The notes: generated by a model not told the origin, from the sequence alone. DNA of 64,000 nucleotides from an uncultured Subdoligranulum sp. (GCF_963931595.1 NZ_OZ007030.1:2906481-2970480), one strand, 5' to 3'. Positions 8,587 through 17,549 are shown, counted from the first letter of the stretch. Numbers and translations: made by a program.

Positions 8587-10077
8587 TTACAGCTTGTACA
8601 GGTCGGTGTACTTGGCCTTCAGGTAGTCGGTGAAGTAGCGGGGGTCAAAGTCGCCGCCGCACAGGCTCTTCACCAGCCAGGCCGGTTCCTTGGAGCAGCC
8701 GTACTTCCACAGCCGGTCGCAGAGGGCGTTTTTCAGCGGCTCCAGGTCGCCCGCCGCCCACTGGGCGTCCAGGTCCATGGTCTTGCGCAGGTCGGCGATG
8801 GCCTGGGCCCCGTAGGCGCTGCCCAGGGCGTAGCTGGGGAAGTAGCCGATGTCGCCCATGGCCCAGTGGATGTCCTGCAGGCAGCCGTGGCCGTCGTCCG
8901 GCACATCCAGGCCCAGGTACTCCTTGTACCTGGCGTTCCAGGCCGCCGGCAGGTCCCTGACCGCCAGCGTGCCCTGGATCATCGCCTTCTCCAGCTCGTA
9001 GCGCACCATGATGTGCAGCGCGTAGGTCAGCTCGTCCGCCTCGGTGCGGATCAGCCCCGGCTCCGCTCGGTTCACCGCCCGCCAGATCTCCTCCTCGGAA
9101 ACGTCGGCCAGCTGGGTGGGGAAGAGCTCCCGCAGGGTGGGGTAGAGGCAGTGCACAAAGGCCCGGCTCCGGCCCACATAGTTCTCAAACAGCCGGCTCT
9201 GGCTCTCGTGCAGGCCCATGGTGGAACCGCCCGTCACCGCCGTGTAGTCCAGCTCCGGCGCGATGTGCCGCTCGTAGAGGGCATGGCCGCCCTCGTGGGC
9301 CACGCTGTAGAGGTTGGAGAACATATCCCGGGGCATATAGTGGGTGGTGATGCGCACATCCCCCCGCCAGAATTCCGTGGTGAAGGGGTGCTCGCTCTCG
9401 GCCAGCAGACAGTGCTCCGGCTCGAGGCCCCACAGCTCCATGATTTTTTCGGAGACCTTCTTCTGGGCGTCCAGCGGCCAGTCCTGGTCGAGGAAGTCGG
9501 TGCGGATGGGGGCGCCGTGGTCCCGGATGGCCGCCAGCAGCGGCACAATGGTGGCCCGCAGCGTGGCGAAGAACTCGTCGCACTGGGCGATGGTCAGGCC
9601 ACGCTCGTACCGGTCCAGCCAGACCTCGTAGGGGTCGCGGTCGGGGGCAAAGTACCGGGCCTGGGCCCGGCGGGCCGCCACGATCTTTTCAAGAAACGGC
9701 GCAAACAGCGCAAAATCGTTGGTGCGCTTTGCTTTCGTCCACACCGGGATGCTCTGCTGCACCAGCTTGGTGAAGGCCGCGTACTCGGCGGCGGGAATTT
9801 TTGCAATCTCGTCGTACTGCCGCTGCAGCTCCCGTACCTCGGCGGTCTGCTGGTCGTCCTCGGCGTCCGTCGCCGCCTGCCGCAGCAGCGCGGCGGTGTC
9901 CTCGTTCACCAGCAAATCAAAACTGGCCCGGCTCAGCACCTCGCAGGCCTCCGCCCGGCCGTCGGCGCCCCCCTCCGGGGCCACCGTCTCGGCGTCAAAA
10001 TCCACCACGTTCAGCGCATACCGGTAGGCATACAGCTGCTTTTCCAGCGCCCGCAGGCGCACAATCGAGTCTTTCAT
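8587..10077 (-). CDS. Carboxypeptidase M32 (metallocarboxypeptidase)
   Basis: The 496-residue product is full length for peptidase family M32 (Taq carboxypeptidase). The zinc motif HEGGH (in SVAHEGGHALYERH) and the family signature HESQSR (MGLHESQSRLFENYVGRS) are both present. It removes C-terminal residues from cytoplasmic peptides, with broad specificity except proline. ATG 10077 is preceded by GACGAGG. The gene is convergent with nothing and stands alone between the trxB promoter and the divergent glycosyltransferase. Confidence 0.93.
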   Translation of the reverse strand: MKDSIVRLRALEKQLYAYRYALNVVDFDAETVAPEGGADGRAEACEVLSRASFDLLVNEDTAALLRQAATDAEDDQQTAEVRELQRQYDEIAKIPAAEYAAFTKLVQQSIPVWTKAKRTNDFALFAPFLEKIVAARRAQARYFAPDRDPYEVWLDRYERGLTIAQCDEFFATLRATIVPLLAAIRDHGAPIRTDFLDQDWPLDAQKKVSEKIMELWGLEPEHCLLAESEHPFTTEFWRGDVRITTHYMPRDMFSNLYSVAHEGGHALYERHIAPELDYTAVTGGSTMGLHESQSRLFENYVGRSRAFVHCLYPTLRELFPTQLADVSEEEIWRAVNRAEPGLIRTEADELTYALHIMVRYELEKAMIQGTLAVRDLPAAWNARYKEYLGLDVPDDGHGCLQDIHWAMGDIGYFPSYALGSAYGAQAIADLRKTMDLDAQWAAGDLEPLKNALCDRLWKYGCSKEPAWLVKSLCGGDFDPRYFTDYLKAKYTDLYKL

Positions 10078-10148
10078 GGGATGTACCTCGTCCTTTGTAA
10101 AATTGTGTTGCTGTCTGCTATTCTACCACAGTGCGGCAGAATTTTCCA

Positions 10149-10177
10149 TTGTCACGGCGGCGAATTTATGGTATTGT
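10149..10177 (+). promoter_or_regulatory. Promoter of glycosyltransferase gene
   Basis: TTGTCA (10149-10154) and TATTGT (10172-10177) with a 17-bp spacer lie 29 bases upstream of the start codon. Confidence 0.5.
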
Positions 10178-10205
10178 GATAGTAACAAAAAGGAGGCGTG
10201 CCGTT

Positions 10206-11066
10206 ATGCCGCAGGATTCGCCGCTGGTCAGTATCATTGTACCCATTTACAACGCCCAGGATCACATTGCCCGGTGTCTGGAGAGCATCCGCCGCCAGAC
10301 CTACCGCAACCTGGAGATCCTGCTGCTCAACGACGGCAGCCAGGACGTGAGCCTGCAGGTCTGCCAGATGTATGCCGGGGTGGACAAGCGCATCCTGCTC
10401 ATTGACAAGGCCAACAGCGGGGTGGCGGCCACCCGCAACCTGGGGCTGCAGTTCGCCACCGGGGACTATCTCCAGTTCGTGGACGCCGACGACACCCTGA
10501 TGCCCAATGCCACCGAACTGCTGGTGGACCGGGCCACCCGGTCGGACGCCGACCTGGTCATCGCCCACTACAACCGCATCACGCCGCCCCGCCCCCGCAG
10601 CGAGGAGGCGGAAGCCCGCCGTCCCCGGCCACCCCGCCCCGACAAGGTGCAGACCTTCGGCTTCCTGCTGGAAGGCCCCATGACCAAGGAACAGTTCGCC
10701 GCGGGACTCATGCAGGAACCGGCCAGCTTCTACTACGGCGTCATGTGGAACAAGCTCTACCGGGCCGACATCGTCCGTGCCCATGAGGACGTTGTCTGCG
10801 CCGAGGAACTGGACTGGTCGGAGGACCTCTACTTCAACCTCAGCTACATCCGCTATGCCCAGAAGTTCTACGCCCTGTCCACCCCCGTCTACAACTACTA
10901 CAACACCCCCGGCAGCGCCGTGCACACCGTGCTGAACCCGGTGAACGTGGTGGCCACCCGGGCCACCCTCTTCAACTACTACAAGGAACTGTACGAACAT
11001 CTGGGCCTGTACGAGGAGTACAAGCCCCAGATCTACAAATACCTGGTGGCGATGGCGGAAAGCTGA
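10206..11066 (+). CDS. Family 2 glycosyltransferase
   Basis: The 286-residue product has a GT-A fold: VSIIVPIYNAQDHIARCLESI at the N-terminus, NDGSQD in the nucleotide-binding loop and the metal-binding VDADDT (DxD region). It transfers a sugar from a nucleotide donor, probably to a cell-surface glycan. ATG 10206 follows AAAGGAGG; the longer frame upstream overlaps the promoter. Acceptor and donor cannot be inferred. It is followed 30 bp later by the zinc-ribbon gene, perhaps co-transcribed. Confidence 0.9.
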   Translation: MPQDSPLVSIIVPIYNAQDHIARCLESIRRQTYRNLEILLLNDGSQDVSLQVCQMYAGVDKRILLIDKANSGVAATRNLGLQFATGDYLQFVDADDTLMPNATELLVDRATRSDADLVIAHYNRITPPRPRSEEAEARRPRPPRPDKVQTFGFLLEGPMTKEQFAAGLMQEPASFYYGVMWNKLYRADIVRAHEDVVCAEELDWSEDLYFNLSYIRYAQKFYALSTPVYNYYNTPGSAVHTVLNPVNVVATRATLFNYYKELYEHLGLYEEYKPQIYKYLVAMAES

Positions 11067-11096
11067 CGCCGCCCCACCCCGAAAGGAGTGTCTGCC

Positions 11097-12056
11097 ATGA
11101 AACGCTGTCCCAAGTGCGGGGCCGTCAGCCGCCGGCCCGGCGAAAAATTCTGCTCAAAGTGCGGTGCGCCTCTCTCGGAGGTGCCGCCCCAGGCCCCCGG
11201 CTGGCCGCCGGAATCCTTTGTGCGCCGCAAGCGCGGGGTGGTCGTGCTGACGGTGGCCGCCGTGGTGGTGCTCATCCTGGTGCTGTGGGTGGGGGCCTTC
11301 CAGCTGTTCGGCCGCTCCGCCCAGCCCGCCGACGCCCCGGCGACCGTCACGGCGGAGAGCGCCGCCGCCACCGCCGTTCCCGGCGAGGCCGACCGCCTCT
11401 ACCTGGAAAACCTCACCGAGGTGCCGGGGCTGCGGATCACCGTCAACGGGGTGGAGACCACCTTCGCCGCCGCCGAGGACGGCCGCCTCTACCTGGACCG
11501 GAGCGTCCTGACCCAGACCGACACCCTGCTGCGGGCCATCCAGCCCCAGGGCGACAGCTACGAGACCTCCCTGGCCCTGGTGTCCAAGCCCAGCAACCCC
11601 ACGGCCTCCTTCGGCACCATGACCCCCTGCGACGCGGAAGGCTACAACGACCCCGATGAAGCCTACCTGGACGCCATGCTGTCGGTGTACTACCGCTCCC
11701 AGCTGCAGGCCTTCAACTCCCGCAAGGTGGAGGACCTGCGGTTCTCCAGCGACCTCAACGGCCAGAGCTGGGAGGGGGATATCACCCAGGGCGCCTACGA
11801 CGCCGTCCAGTACAACCTGGATACCTCCGACATGACCTTCTCCACGGCCGGGCTGGCCTACGGCGACCACAAGGTCACGCTGAACGCCGCCGGACAGTGG
11901 ACCGGCGTCAACCGCAACACCGGCGAAACGGAATCCGGCACCGACTATATGACCATCCAGGCCATCTGGCGGGATGGCATCTGGCAGGTGGACCGCTGCG
12001 TGCCCTGCAGCCAGGAGGATTACGAAGCGGGTGTACTGCAAATTTCTTCCCATTGA
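11097..12056 (+). CDS. Zinc-ribbon membrane protein of unknown function
   Basis: The 319-residue product starts with a zinc ribbon (CPKCGAVSRRPGEKFCSKCG, residues 4-23), then a basic stretch and one transmembrane helix (about residues 47-67), then a large extracytoplasmic region with no motif I recognise. Such zinc_ribbon_2 single-pass proteins are common in Clostridia and poorly understood. The ATG at 11097 follows AAAGGAG; a GTG at 11088 is too close to it. A terminator follows at once. Confidence 0.8.
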   Translation: MKRCPKCGAVSRRPGEKFCSKCGAPLSEVPPQAPGWPPESFVRRKRGVVVLTVAAVVVLILVLWVGAFQLFGRSAQPADAPATVTAESAAATAVPGEADRLYLENLTEVPGLRITVNGVETTFAAAEDGRLYLDRSVLTQTDTLLRAIQPQGDSYETSLALVSKPSNPTASFGTMTPCDAEGYNDPDEAYLDAMLSVYYRSQLQAFNSRKVEDLRFSSDLNGQSWEGDITQGAYDAVQYNLDTSDMTFSTAGLAYGDHKVTLNAAGQWTGVNRNTGETESGTDYMTIQAIWRDGIWQVDRCVPCSQEDYEAGVLQISSH

Positions 12057-12070
12057 AACGACCGCCAGGG

Positions 12071-12098
12071 GGCGGGGCTTCGGCCCCGCCTCTTTTTT
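12071..12098 (+). terminator. Intrinsic terminator
   Basis: GGCGGGGC-TTCG-GCCCCGCC is followed by TCTTTTTT, just after the zinc-ribbon gene. Confidence 0.92.
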
Positions 12099-12126
12099 GT
12101 TCACAGAAAGTTTTGAATTTTACTAC

Positions 12127-12167
12127 TTGACTTAGTCAACCGATGGGACTATACTTGACATTGTCAA
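12127..12167 (+). promoter_or_regulatory. Promoter with two identical-type operator palindromes
   Basis: TTGACT (12127-12132) and TATACT (12150-12155) with 17-bp spacing form a near-consensus promoter. Two palindromes of form TTGAC-N3-GTCAA overlap it: TTGACTTAGTCAA at 12127-12139 over the -35, and TTGACATTGTCAA at 12155-12167 just past the -10. Their centres are 28 bp apart. The shape suits a MarR-type dimeric repressor, but no regulator gene is adjacent. Confidence 0.7.
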
Positions 12168-12238
12168 GCGGGAACACCGCGGGACACAGAGAATGCATTC
12201 CGCCCGCTGCGGCGGGCCAACCTCAGAAAGGGGCATAC

Positions 12239-12784
12239 ATGATGAGCAAGCTGAATGATTTTATGAAGATTCTGACCGGGCATTTCAACAACAAGGCCCA
12301 GTATGACGCCAAGGCGGGGGAGAACTTCCCCTATGCGGAGCATGTGAACACGGCCTGCAACGACAAGATCACCGGGCTGCCGGCGGATTTTGCGGGGGTG
12401 TTCATGGTGGAGGAGAGCTATTTTACGTCGAACGGCAACACCCATGCGGCGCCCCATCTGTTCCTCTTCACGGAAGAAGAGGACGGCGTGCGGCTGACCA
12501 GCTATGATCTGCCGGCGGGCTATGACAAGGACAGCTTCACCTATGCCAACATGAAGCCGGTGGCCTACGCGGACCTGAAGCCGTCGGCGAAGTTCACCCC
12601 GGCCTTGTACAGGGAGAAGGACGGCGTCTGGGAGGGCGGCAGCGTGTCGATGTTCAGCCCGGTGCTGAAGTTCACGCTGTTCGAGCGGTTCAGCGCCGAT
12701 GTGCTGGAAGTGTCCGAGAGTATGGAAGTCAACGGCAAACGCACCTTCGGTTTTGATGAGCCCATCCTGTACAAGCGGGTGTGA
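12239..12784 (+). CDS. Conserved hypothetical protein
   Basis: The 181-residue soluble protein begins MMSKLNDFMKILTGHFNNKAQ. The opening helix followed by an alternating beta pattern weakly recalls CpeT/CpcT-like lipocalin folds, but I do not claim that function. There is no signal peptide or membrane segment. AAAGGGG lies 6-13 bases upstream of ATG 12239 (or ATG 12242). It is the only gene behind the double-operator promoter at 12127, so it is likely induced by a specific signal. Confidence 0.75.
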   Translation: MMSKLNDFMKILTGHFNNKAQYDAKAGENFPYAEHVNTACNDKITGLPADFAGVFMVEESYFTSNGNTHAAPHLFLFTEEEDGVRLTSYDLPAGYDKDSFTYANMKPVAYADLKPSAKFTPALYREKDGVWEGGSVSMFSPVLKFTLFERFSADVLEVSESMEVNGKRTFGFDEPILYKRV

Positions 12785-12795
12785 GTGTGTTGTGT

Positions 12796-12913
12796 GTTCC
12801 TTCTTTGCAAAGAAGGAACCGAAGAAATTCCAAACAAAAATATCCCGAGGGGGTACCCCCTCGGGATATTTTTAATTAGAGTTCTTTTGGTTCTTTTCTT
12901 GCAAGAAAAGAAC
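12796..12913. terminator. Family B repeat, complete symmetric copy
   Basis: This full 118-bp module has a palindrome with core TTCTTTGCAAAGAA (12796-12819), a bidirectional terminator hairpin AAAAATATCCCGAGGGGG/CCCCCTCGGGATATTTTT (12836-12873) and a second palindrome with core TTTTCTTGCAAGAAAA (12890-12913). It sits exactly between two convergent genes and can terminate both. Confidence 0.85.
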
Positions 12914-12925
12914 GCACAAAGCGCA

Positions 12926-14713
12926 TCACCGCCCGATGGGCGCGCACTTGTTGGCCAGCCAGGTCTTTTCCTCATCGGTCAGGCGGGGGGCCAGCGTCTC
13001 GTACACATGCTTGTGGAAGGCGTTCAGCCAGTCGATCTGCACCCGGGACAGCTCATCCACGATCACCGGCGTGGTGTCGATGGGCACCACCGTCAGCGGC
13101 GTGAAGCCCAGCCAATGGCCGTACTGGTTGTCGCCCAGGTCGATGCACTCCAGCTCATTCTCGATGCGGATACCCACCTCGTCGGTCTCATAGATGCCCG
13201 GCTCGTCGGTGATGGTCATGCCCGGCTTGAAGATGACGGGATTGTTGGGCCGCAGACTCTGGGGGCCCTCATGCACACCGGAAATGAATCCCACACCGTG
13301 GCCGGTGCCGCAGCGGTAATTCACCTTGTGTGCCCACACGGGACCCCGGGCAAAGGTGTCCAGCGCAAACCCCGTGCAGTAATCCAGGAAAACCGCCCGG
13401 GCCATGTCGATGTGGCTCTGCAGCACCCAGGTGTAATACTTGCGCTCGTCGTCGGTCAGGGACCCCACCGGATAGGTCCGGGTGATGTCGGTGGTGCCGC
13501 AGTCGTACTGGCCGCCGTTATCCACCAGCAGGAACCCGCGCCGCTCGATCTTGCTGTTGACCTCGCCTTCGGCATGGTAATGCATCATCGCCGCGTTGGG
13601 ACCCCAGGCCGCAATGGTGGAGAAACTGTCCTCAAAATAACCCGGCTGCTCGGCACGGCGCTTCTGCAGCATCTTTTCAATGTCGGTCTCGTAGAGCTCC
13701 TTGCCCTCGGCCAGCGCCTTCTCCAGGTCCATCTCGAACCGGACCACCGCCACGCCGTCCCGGATATGGCATTCCCGGATGTTCTTCAGCTCCACCTCGT
13801 TCTTCACGCCCTTCAGCGCAAAGATGGGATCGGTGCCCGCTACCGTCTTGTAGGCCGACAGCGCCGTGTACAGGTCAAAGTTGGTGGCCTTCTCGTCCAC
13901 CAGGAACACCTCGCCGGCATCCACCTTGCTCACCGCGTCCAGCAGATCGCCGTAGCCGCGGATGGCCACGCCGTTTTCCGCCAGCGTGGCGGCGTCGGCG
14001 TCAGTCAGCCGTCCCGGCGCCACAAACAGCGTGCAATCCCTGGAAGTCACCAGCGCATAGGCCACCGCCAGCGGCGTGCAGGGCAGATCCCGCGCCCGCA
14101 GGTTCAGCAGCCAGCCCACGCAGTCAAGACCCGTCACGGCCAGCGCCGTGGCACCGGCTTTCGCCAGCTCTTCCCGCACCCGGGCTACCTTCTCCGCCGC
14201 CGTGGCGCCGGTCTGGGCCACCGTCAGCAGCTGGCAGGGGGTGTCGGGCAGCGCCGGACGCTCGCCGGTGGCATCCCAGATGGGGCTGGCCACGTCCTGG
14301 CTCTTCAGCGAAGCACCGTTCTTGGCAAGAACATCGGCATACTCGTGGGCCAGGTCCGCCGGCACACAGCTGCCGTTCAAAAGCAGCGTCTCCCCGGCTT
14401 TTACATGGGCCGCCAGGTACTCCGCCACCGTGGGCACCCCCGCCGAACCGGCATGCATGCACTCGATCTCGGTGCCCGCCAGCTGCTTGTCCGCCTGGAC
14501 ATAGAACCGGCCGTCACACCACAGCGCAGAACCCTCCTGGGTCACCACCAGGGTGGAATTCTCGCCGGTGAAGCCGGAGAACCACGGCAGGGCATTGTAG
14601 TAGGCCGGCAGATACTCGCTGCAATGCGGGTCGCTGGTCATCAGCAAAACGGCGTCTGCGCCCGCGGCTTTCGCGGCGGCACGCAGCGCGGCAATCTTTT
14701 CATTGGTTGTCAA
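12926..14713 (-). CDS. Xaa-Pro aminopeptidase (M24B)
   Basis: The 595-residue product has two creatinase-like N-terminal domains and a C-terminal pita-bread metallopeptidase domain. Metal-site segments are visible: LVDNGGQYDCGTTDITRTY, GTGHGVGFISGVHEGP, and the two glutamates in DEPGIYE and IENELE. It releases N-terminal residues before proline. The start is TTG 14713; the in-frame codon two positions upstream is a stop, and GGGAG lies about 10 bases upstream. The gene is convergent with the 12239 gene. Confidence 0.93.
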   Translation of the reverse strand: MTTNEKIAALRAAAKAAGADAVLLMTSDPHCSEYLPAYYNALPWFSGFTGENSTLVVTQEGSALWCDGRFYVQADKQLAGTEIECMHAGSAGVPTVAEYLAAHVKAGETLLLNGSCVPADLAHEYADVLAKNGASLKSQDVASPIWDATGERPALPDTPCQLLTVAQTGATAAEKVARVREELAKAGATALAVTGLDCVGWLLNLRARDLPCTPLAVAYALVTSRDCTLFVAPGRLTDADAATLAENGVAIRGYGDLLDAVSKVDAGEVFLVDEKATNFDLYTALSAYKTVAGTDPIFALKGVKNEVELKNIRECHIRDGVAVVRFEMDLEKALAEGKELYETDIEKMLQKRRAEQPGYFEDSFSTIAAWGPNAAMMHYHAEGEVNSKIERRGFLLVDNGGQYDCGTTDITRTYPVGSLTDDERKYYTWVLQSHIDMARAVFLDYCTGFALDTFARGPVWAHKVNYRCGTGHGVGFISGVHEGPQSLRPNNPVIFKPGMTITDEPGIYETDEVGIRIENELECIDLGDNQYGHWLGFTPLTVVPIDTTPVIVDELSRVQIDWLNAFHKHVYETLAPRLTDEEKTWLANKCAPIGR

Positions 14714-14918
14714 CGTTCAACACTCCCTTGTATCTTAACTTGTTTTCATCATACCACGTTTTACTGAAAGGTCAAGCAGCCCGCAATATTTGCAAAAAGT
14801 TCAAAAAAATACCCCCCCAAATGCCCCGAAACCCCTTGACGCGTTTGTTATAATGGTATTAGCAGTTAGTGTTTGCAACTGCCAGAACCAACCAATTCAG
14901 CGAAACAGAGGTGCCATC

Positions 14919-16190
14919 ATGGCAGAGAACAAGACCAAAATTGATATTTTTTCCGGCTTTCTGGGCGCAGGCAAGACCACGCTCATCAAAAAACTGATTC
15001 AGGAATGTTTTATGGGCGAGAAAATCGTCCTGATCGAAAACGAATTCGGTGAGATCGGCATCGACGGCGGCTTCATGCGGGAGGCCGGCATCCAGGTCAA
15101 CGAACTGAACTCCGGCTGCATCTGCTGCTCCCTGGTGGGCGACTTCCGGGAAGCTCTCAAGAAGGTCGTGGAGACCTACCACCCCGACCGCATCCTCATC
15201 GAGCCCTCCGGCGTGGGCAAACTGTCCGATGTGACCCGCGCCGTGGAAGGCGTGGCCGAGACCCTGCCCGTCATCCTCAACAGCTTTGTGACCGTCGCCG
15301 ACGTGAACAAGGTCAAGATGTATATGAAGAACTTCGGCGAGTTCTACGATGACCAGGTCAGCCACGCTTCCTGCATCATCCTCAGCCGCACCGGCAACGC
15401 CAGCGAGAAGAAGATCGCCGACGCCGTGGCCCTGCTGGCCGAAAAGAACCCCACCGCCACCATCGTCACCACCGACTGGACCGCCCTCACCGGCAGCCAG
15501 ATCGTCTCGGTCATGGACGGCAAGCGGGACCTGGTGGCCGAGCTGCTCAAGGAGGCCCGCGCCGCCAACGAGGCCCATGCCGGCGAGGAGGAACACCACC
15601 ACCATCACCATCATCACGACGGCGAGGAGCATGAGTGCTGCCATCATCACGATCATGACGAGGAAGAGCACGAGTGCTGCCATCATCATGACCATGACGA
15701 GGAGGAGCATGAGTGCTGCCATCATCACGATCATGACGAGGAGGAGCATGAGTGCTGCCATCATCACGATCATGACGAGGAAGAGCACGAGTGCTGCCAT
15801 CATCATGACCACGACCACGAGGAGGGCGAGTGCTGCCACGATCACGCGCATCATGAGCACCACTACGACGAGCACGGCGTCTGCAGCTGCGGGCATCATC
15901 ACCACGACCACGACGCCGACGAGATCTTCACCAGCTGGGGCCGCGAGACGGCCCACAAGTTCAGCCATGCGGCGCTGGACGAGGCCCTCACCAAGCTGGA
16001 CAGCGGCGATTACGGCATGATCCTGCGGGCCAAGGGCATCGTGGACGGCGGCGCCGAGGGCTGGCTGGAGTTCGACATGGTGCCCGGCGAGCACGAGATC
16101 CGGTCCAGCACCCCCGATGTCACCGGCAAGCTGTGCGTCATCGGCTCGGAGCTGAAAGAGAGCGAGCTCGCGACGCTGTTCGGCCTGTAA
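14919..16190 (+). CDS. CobW/YjiA-type GTPase with His/Cys-rich metal-binding repeat
   Basis: The 423-residue COG0523 GTPase has P-loop GFLGAGKTT (residues 13-21) and the metal motif CICC (ELNSGCICCSLVGDF). Between GTPase and C-terminal domain, about residues 225-335 form an extraordinary His/Asp/Glu/Cys-rich insert. It includes five tandem 13-residue units of type EHECCHHHDHDEE, encoded by 39-bp DNA repeats from 15627. Family members are metallochaperones, often for zinc; the insert would store or sense metal. The start is ATG 14919; the longer frame lacks a ribosome site. An extended -10 (TGTTATAAT, about 14846-14854) lies upstream. No Zur box was recognised. Confidence 0.9.
   Translation: MAENKTKIDIFSGFLGAGKTTLIKKLIQECFMGEKIVLIENEFGEIGIDGGFMREAGIQVNELNSGCICCSLVGDFREALKKVVETYHPDRILIEPSGVGKLSDVTRAVEGVAETLPVILNSFVTVADVNKVKMYMKNFGEFYDDQVSHASCIILSRTGNASEKKIADAVALLAEKNPTATIVTTDWTALTGSQIVSVMDGKRDLVAELLKEARAANEAHAGEEEHHHHHHHHDGEEHECCHHHDHDEEEHECCHHHDHDEEEHECCHHHDHDEEEHECCHHHDHDEEEHECCHHHDHDHEEGECCHDHAHHEHHYDEHGVCSCGHHHHDHDADEIFTSWGRETAHKFSHAALDEALTKLDSGDYGMILRAKGIVDGGAEGWLEFDMVPGEHEIRSSTPDVTGKLCVIGSELKESELATLFGL
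15627..15821 (+). repeat. 39-bp tandem repeat within CobW gene
   Basis: Five in-frame 39-bp units start at 15627, 15666, 15705, 15744 and 15783, the last diverged. Each unit encodes two cysteines, five histidines and several acids. Third-position differences between units (CAC/CAT, GAA/GAG) alternate, so copies have shuffled by recombination. Confidence 0.9.
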
Positions 16191-16195
16191 GCCCT

Positions 16196-16547
16196 CAAAG
16201 AAGGGAACAGTCCCGCACGGCGGTGCCTAACGGGCCTATTCCCCCCTTTGGATATACGGGTTGCGGTGCCCGCATCGTGCAGCACGCCTTGGGGCGGCGT
16301 TTGCACTCTGCGACCGCGGCCCCTGTTCCGCCGCGCTAATTCTGCCGCAGGCAGCGCGCGGCTTCACAGCTCTCGACAAAATTTTGCCCAAAACCGCGCA
16401 CTCGTCGCGGGCTCCTCGCACACAATTTTGAGCAAAATTTCCCTGTCGGTGTCGCCGCCGTCGGCGCACTGCGCCCGCAGGCGCGTTTCGTAGGCCAACC
16501 GCTGCGCAGCAGCGGCTCTTGGGCCGGAGATGTCCGCCGGCGGCGAC
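16196..16547 (+). repeat. Structured intergenic repeat family C, copy C3
   Basis: This 352-bp copy lies between the two CobW-type genes. The left stem is 16196-16210 with 16236-16250. The middle stem is AAATTTTGCCCAAAA (16379-16393) with TTTTGAGCAAAATTT (16426-16440). The right stem is GTCGCCGCCG (16451-16460) with CGGCGGCGAC (16538-16547), here with an enlarged 77-nt loop. Pairing is retained although sequences differ from C1 and C2. Confidence 0.75.
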
Positions 16548-16571
16548 GGTTTCAACAGAAAGGATACTACT

Positions 16572-17549
16572 ATGGCAAGACAGATTCCGGTCTACCTGTT
16601 TGTAGGCCAGCTGGAGAGCGGCAAGACCAAGTTCATCCAGGAGACGATGGAGGACCCCCAGTTCGATTCCGGCGACAAGACGCTGCTGCTGGTCTGCGAG
16701 GAGGGCGAGGAAGAGTACGACCCCGACCGCTTTGCCTTCGGCGGGGTGCATGTGGCCCAGCTGGAGGACAAGAGCGAACTGACCAAAGAAAACCTGGAAG
16801 CGCTGGAGAAAAAGTCCGGCTGCGGCCGCGTCATCATCGAGTACAACGGCATGTGGCTGATCCAGGACCTGTACGACGCCATGCCGGACAACTGGCTGGT
16901 GTATCAGTGCCTGGCCACGGCGGACGGCACCACCATCAAGACCTACGCGGGGGATAACGCCATGCGGTCCCTCTTGCTGGACAAGCTGCGGGGCAGTGAG
17001 CTGCTGGTGGTGAACCGCGCCGAGCACGTCAACGACGACGAGAGCCGCCAGCTCATCCACAAGCTGGTGCGGCAGGCCAGCCGCCGCTGCGATATTGCCT
17101 ACGAGTTCGCCGACGGCAGCGTGGCCTACGACGACATTCCCGACCCGCTGCCCTTCGATGTGAACGCGCCGGTCATCGAGATCCCCGAGGAATTCTTCGG
17201 CATCTGGTATATGGACTGCATGGACGACGCCAAGAAGTACGACGGCAAGACCGTGAAGTTCCTCGCCCAGGTCTGCCAGACCAACCGGGCGGGCAAGGGC
17301 AGCTTTGTGCCCGGCCGCTTCGCCATGACCTGCTGTGTGCAGGACATCCAGTTTGTGGGCTTCCCCTGCAAGTACGACGACTACAAGAACCTGGAACAGC
17401 GCAGCTGGATCACCCTGACCGCCAAGGTGAACGTGAAGTACCATCCCATCTACCAGGGCCAGACCCCCGACGCCACCGGCCCGGTGCTCACCGCCCTCAA
17501 AGTGGAGCCCGGCGAAAAGCCCAAGGACGACGTGGTTATGTTCAGCTGA
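16572..17549 (+). CDS. CobW-like GTPase fused to DUF1980/YcgQ-like domain
   Basis: The 325-residue product has a degenerate-looking P-loop (FVGQLESGKTKF, residues 9-20) and a CobW-type N-terminal half. The C-terminal 130 residues (YDGKTVKFLAQVCQ..., FAMTCCVQDIQFVGFPC) resemble the DUF1980 domain of YcgQ/TIGR03943 proteins, including the paired cysteines. YcgQ-YcgR and COG0523 proteins are commonly zinc-linked, so a metal-handling role together with the upstream His-rich GTPase is likely, though inferred. ATG 16572 is preceded by AAAGGA, and an upstream frame would cross repeat C3. Confidence 0.8.
   Translation: MARQIPVYLFVGQLESGKTKFIQETMEDPQFDSGDKTLLLVCEEGEEEYDPDRFAFGGVHVAQLEDKSELTKENLEALEKKSGCGRVIIEYNGMWLIQDLYDAMPDNWLVYQCLATADGTTIKTYAGDNAMRSLLLDKLRGSELLVVNRAEHVNDDESRQLIHKLVRQASRRCDIAYEFADGSVAYDDIPDPLPFDVNAPVIEIPEEFFGIWYMDCMDDAKKYDGKTVKFLAQVCQTNRAGKGSFVPGRFAMTCCVQDIQFVGFPCKYDDYKNLEQRSWITLTAKVNVKYHPIYQGQTPDATGPVLTALKVEPGEKPKDDVVMFS

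Noticed and set aside
8554..10179. A 541-codon plus-strand frame opposite the M32 carboxypeptidase
   Set aside because: It is complementary to a full-length peptidase with HEGGH and HESQSR motifs and shows no ribosome site or domain.
12785..14767. A 660-codon plus-strand frame opposite the Xaa-Pro aminopeptidase
   Set aside because: It begins inside the family B palindrome and is the complement of a clear M24 peptidase. The composition (Gln/His/Arg/Gly-rich) is typical of antisense frames in GC-rich DNA.
15627..15821. CRISPR or satellite array in the CobW gene
   Set aside because: The 39-bp units are in frame, lack unique spacers and encode a coherent His/Cys peptide.
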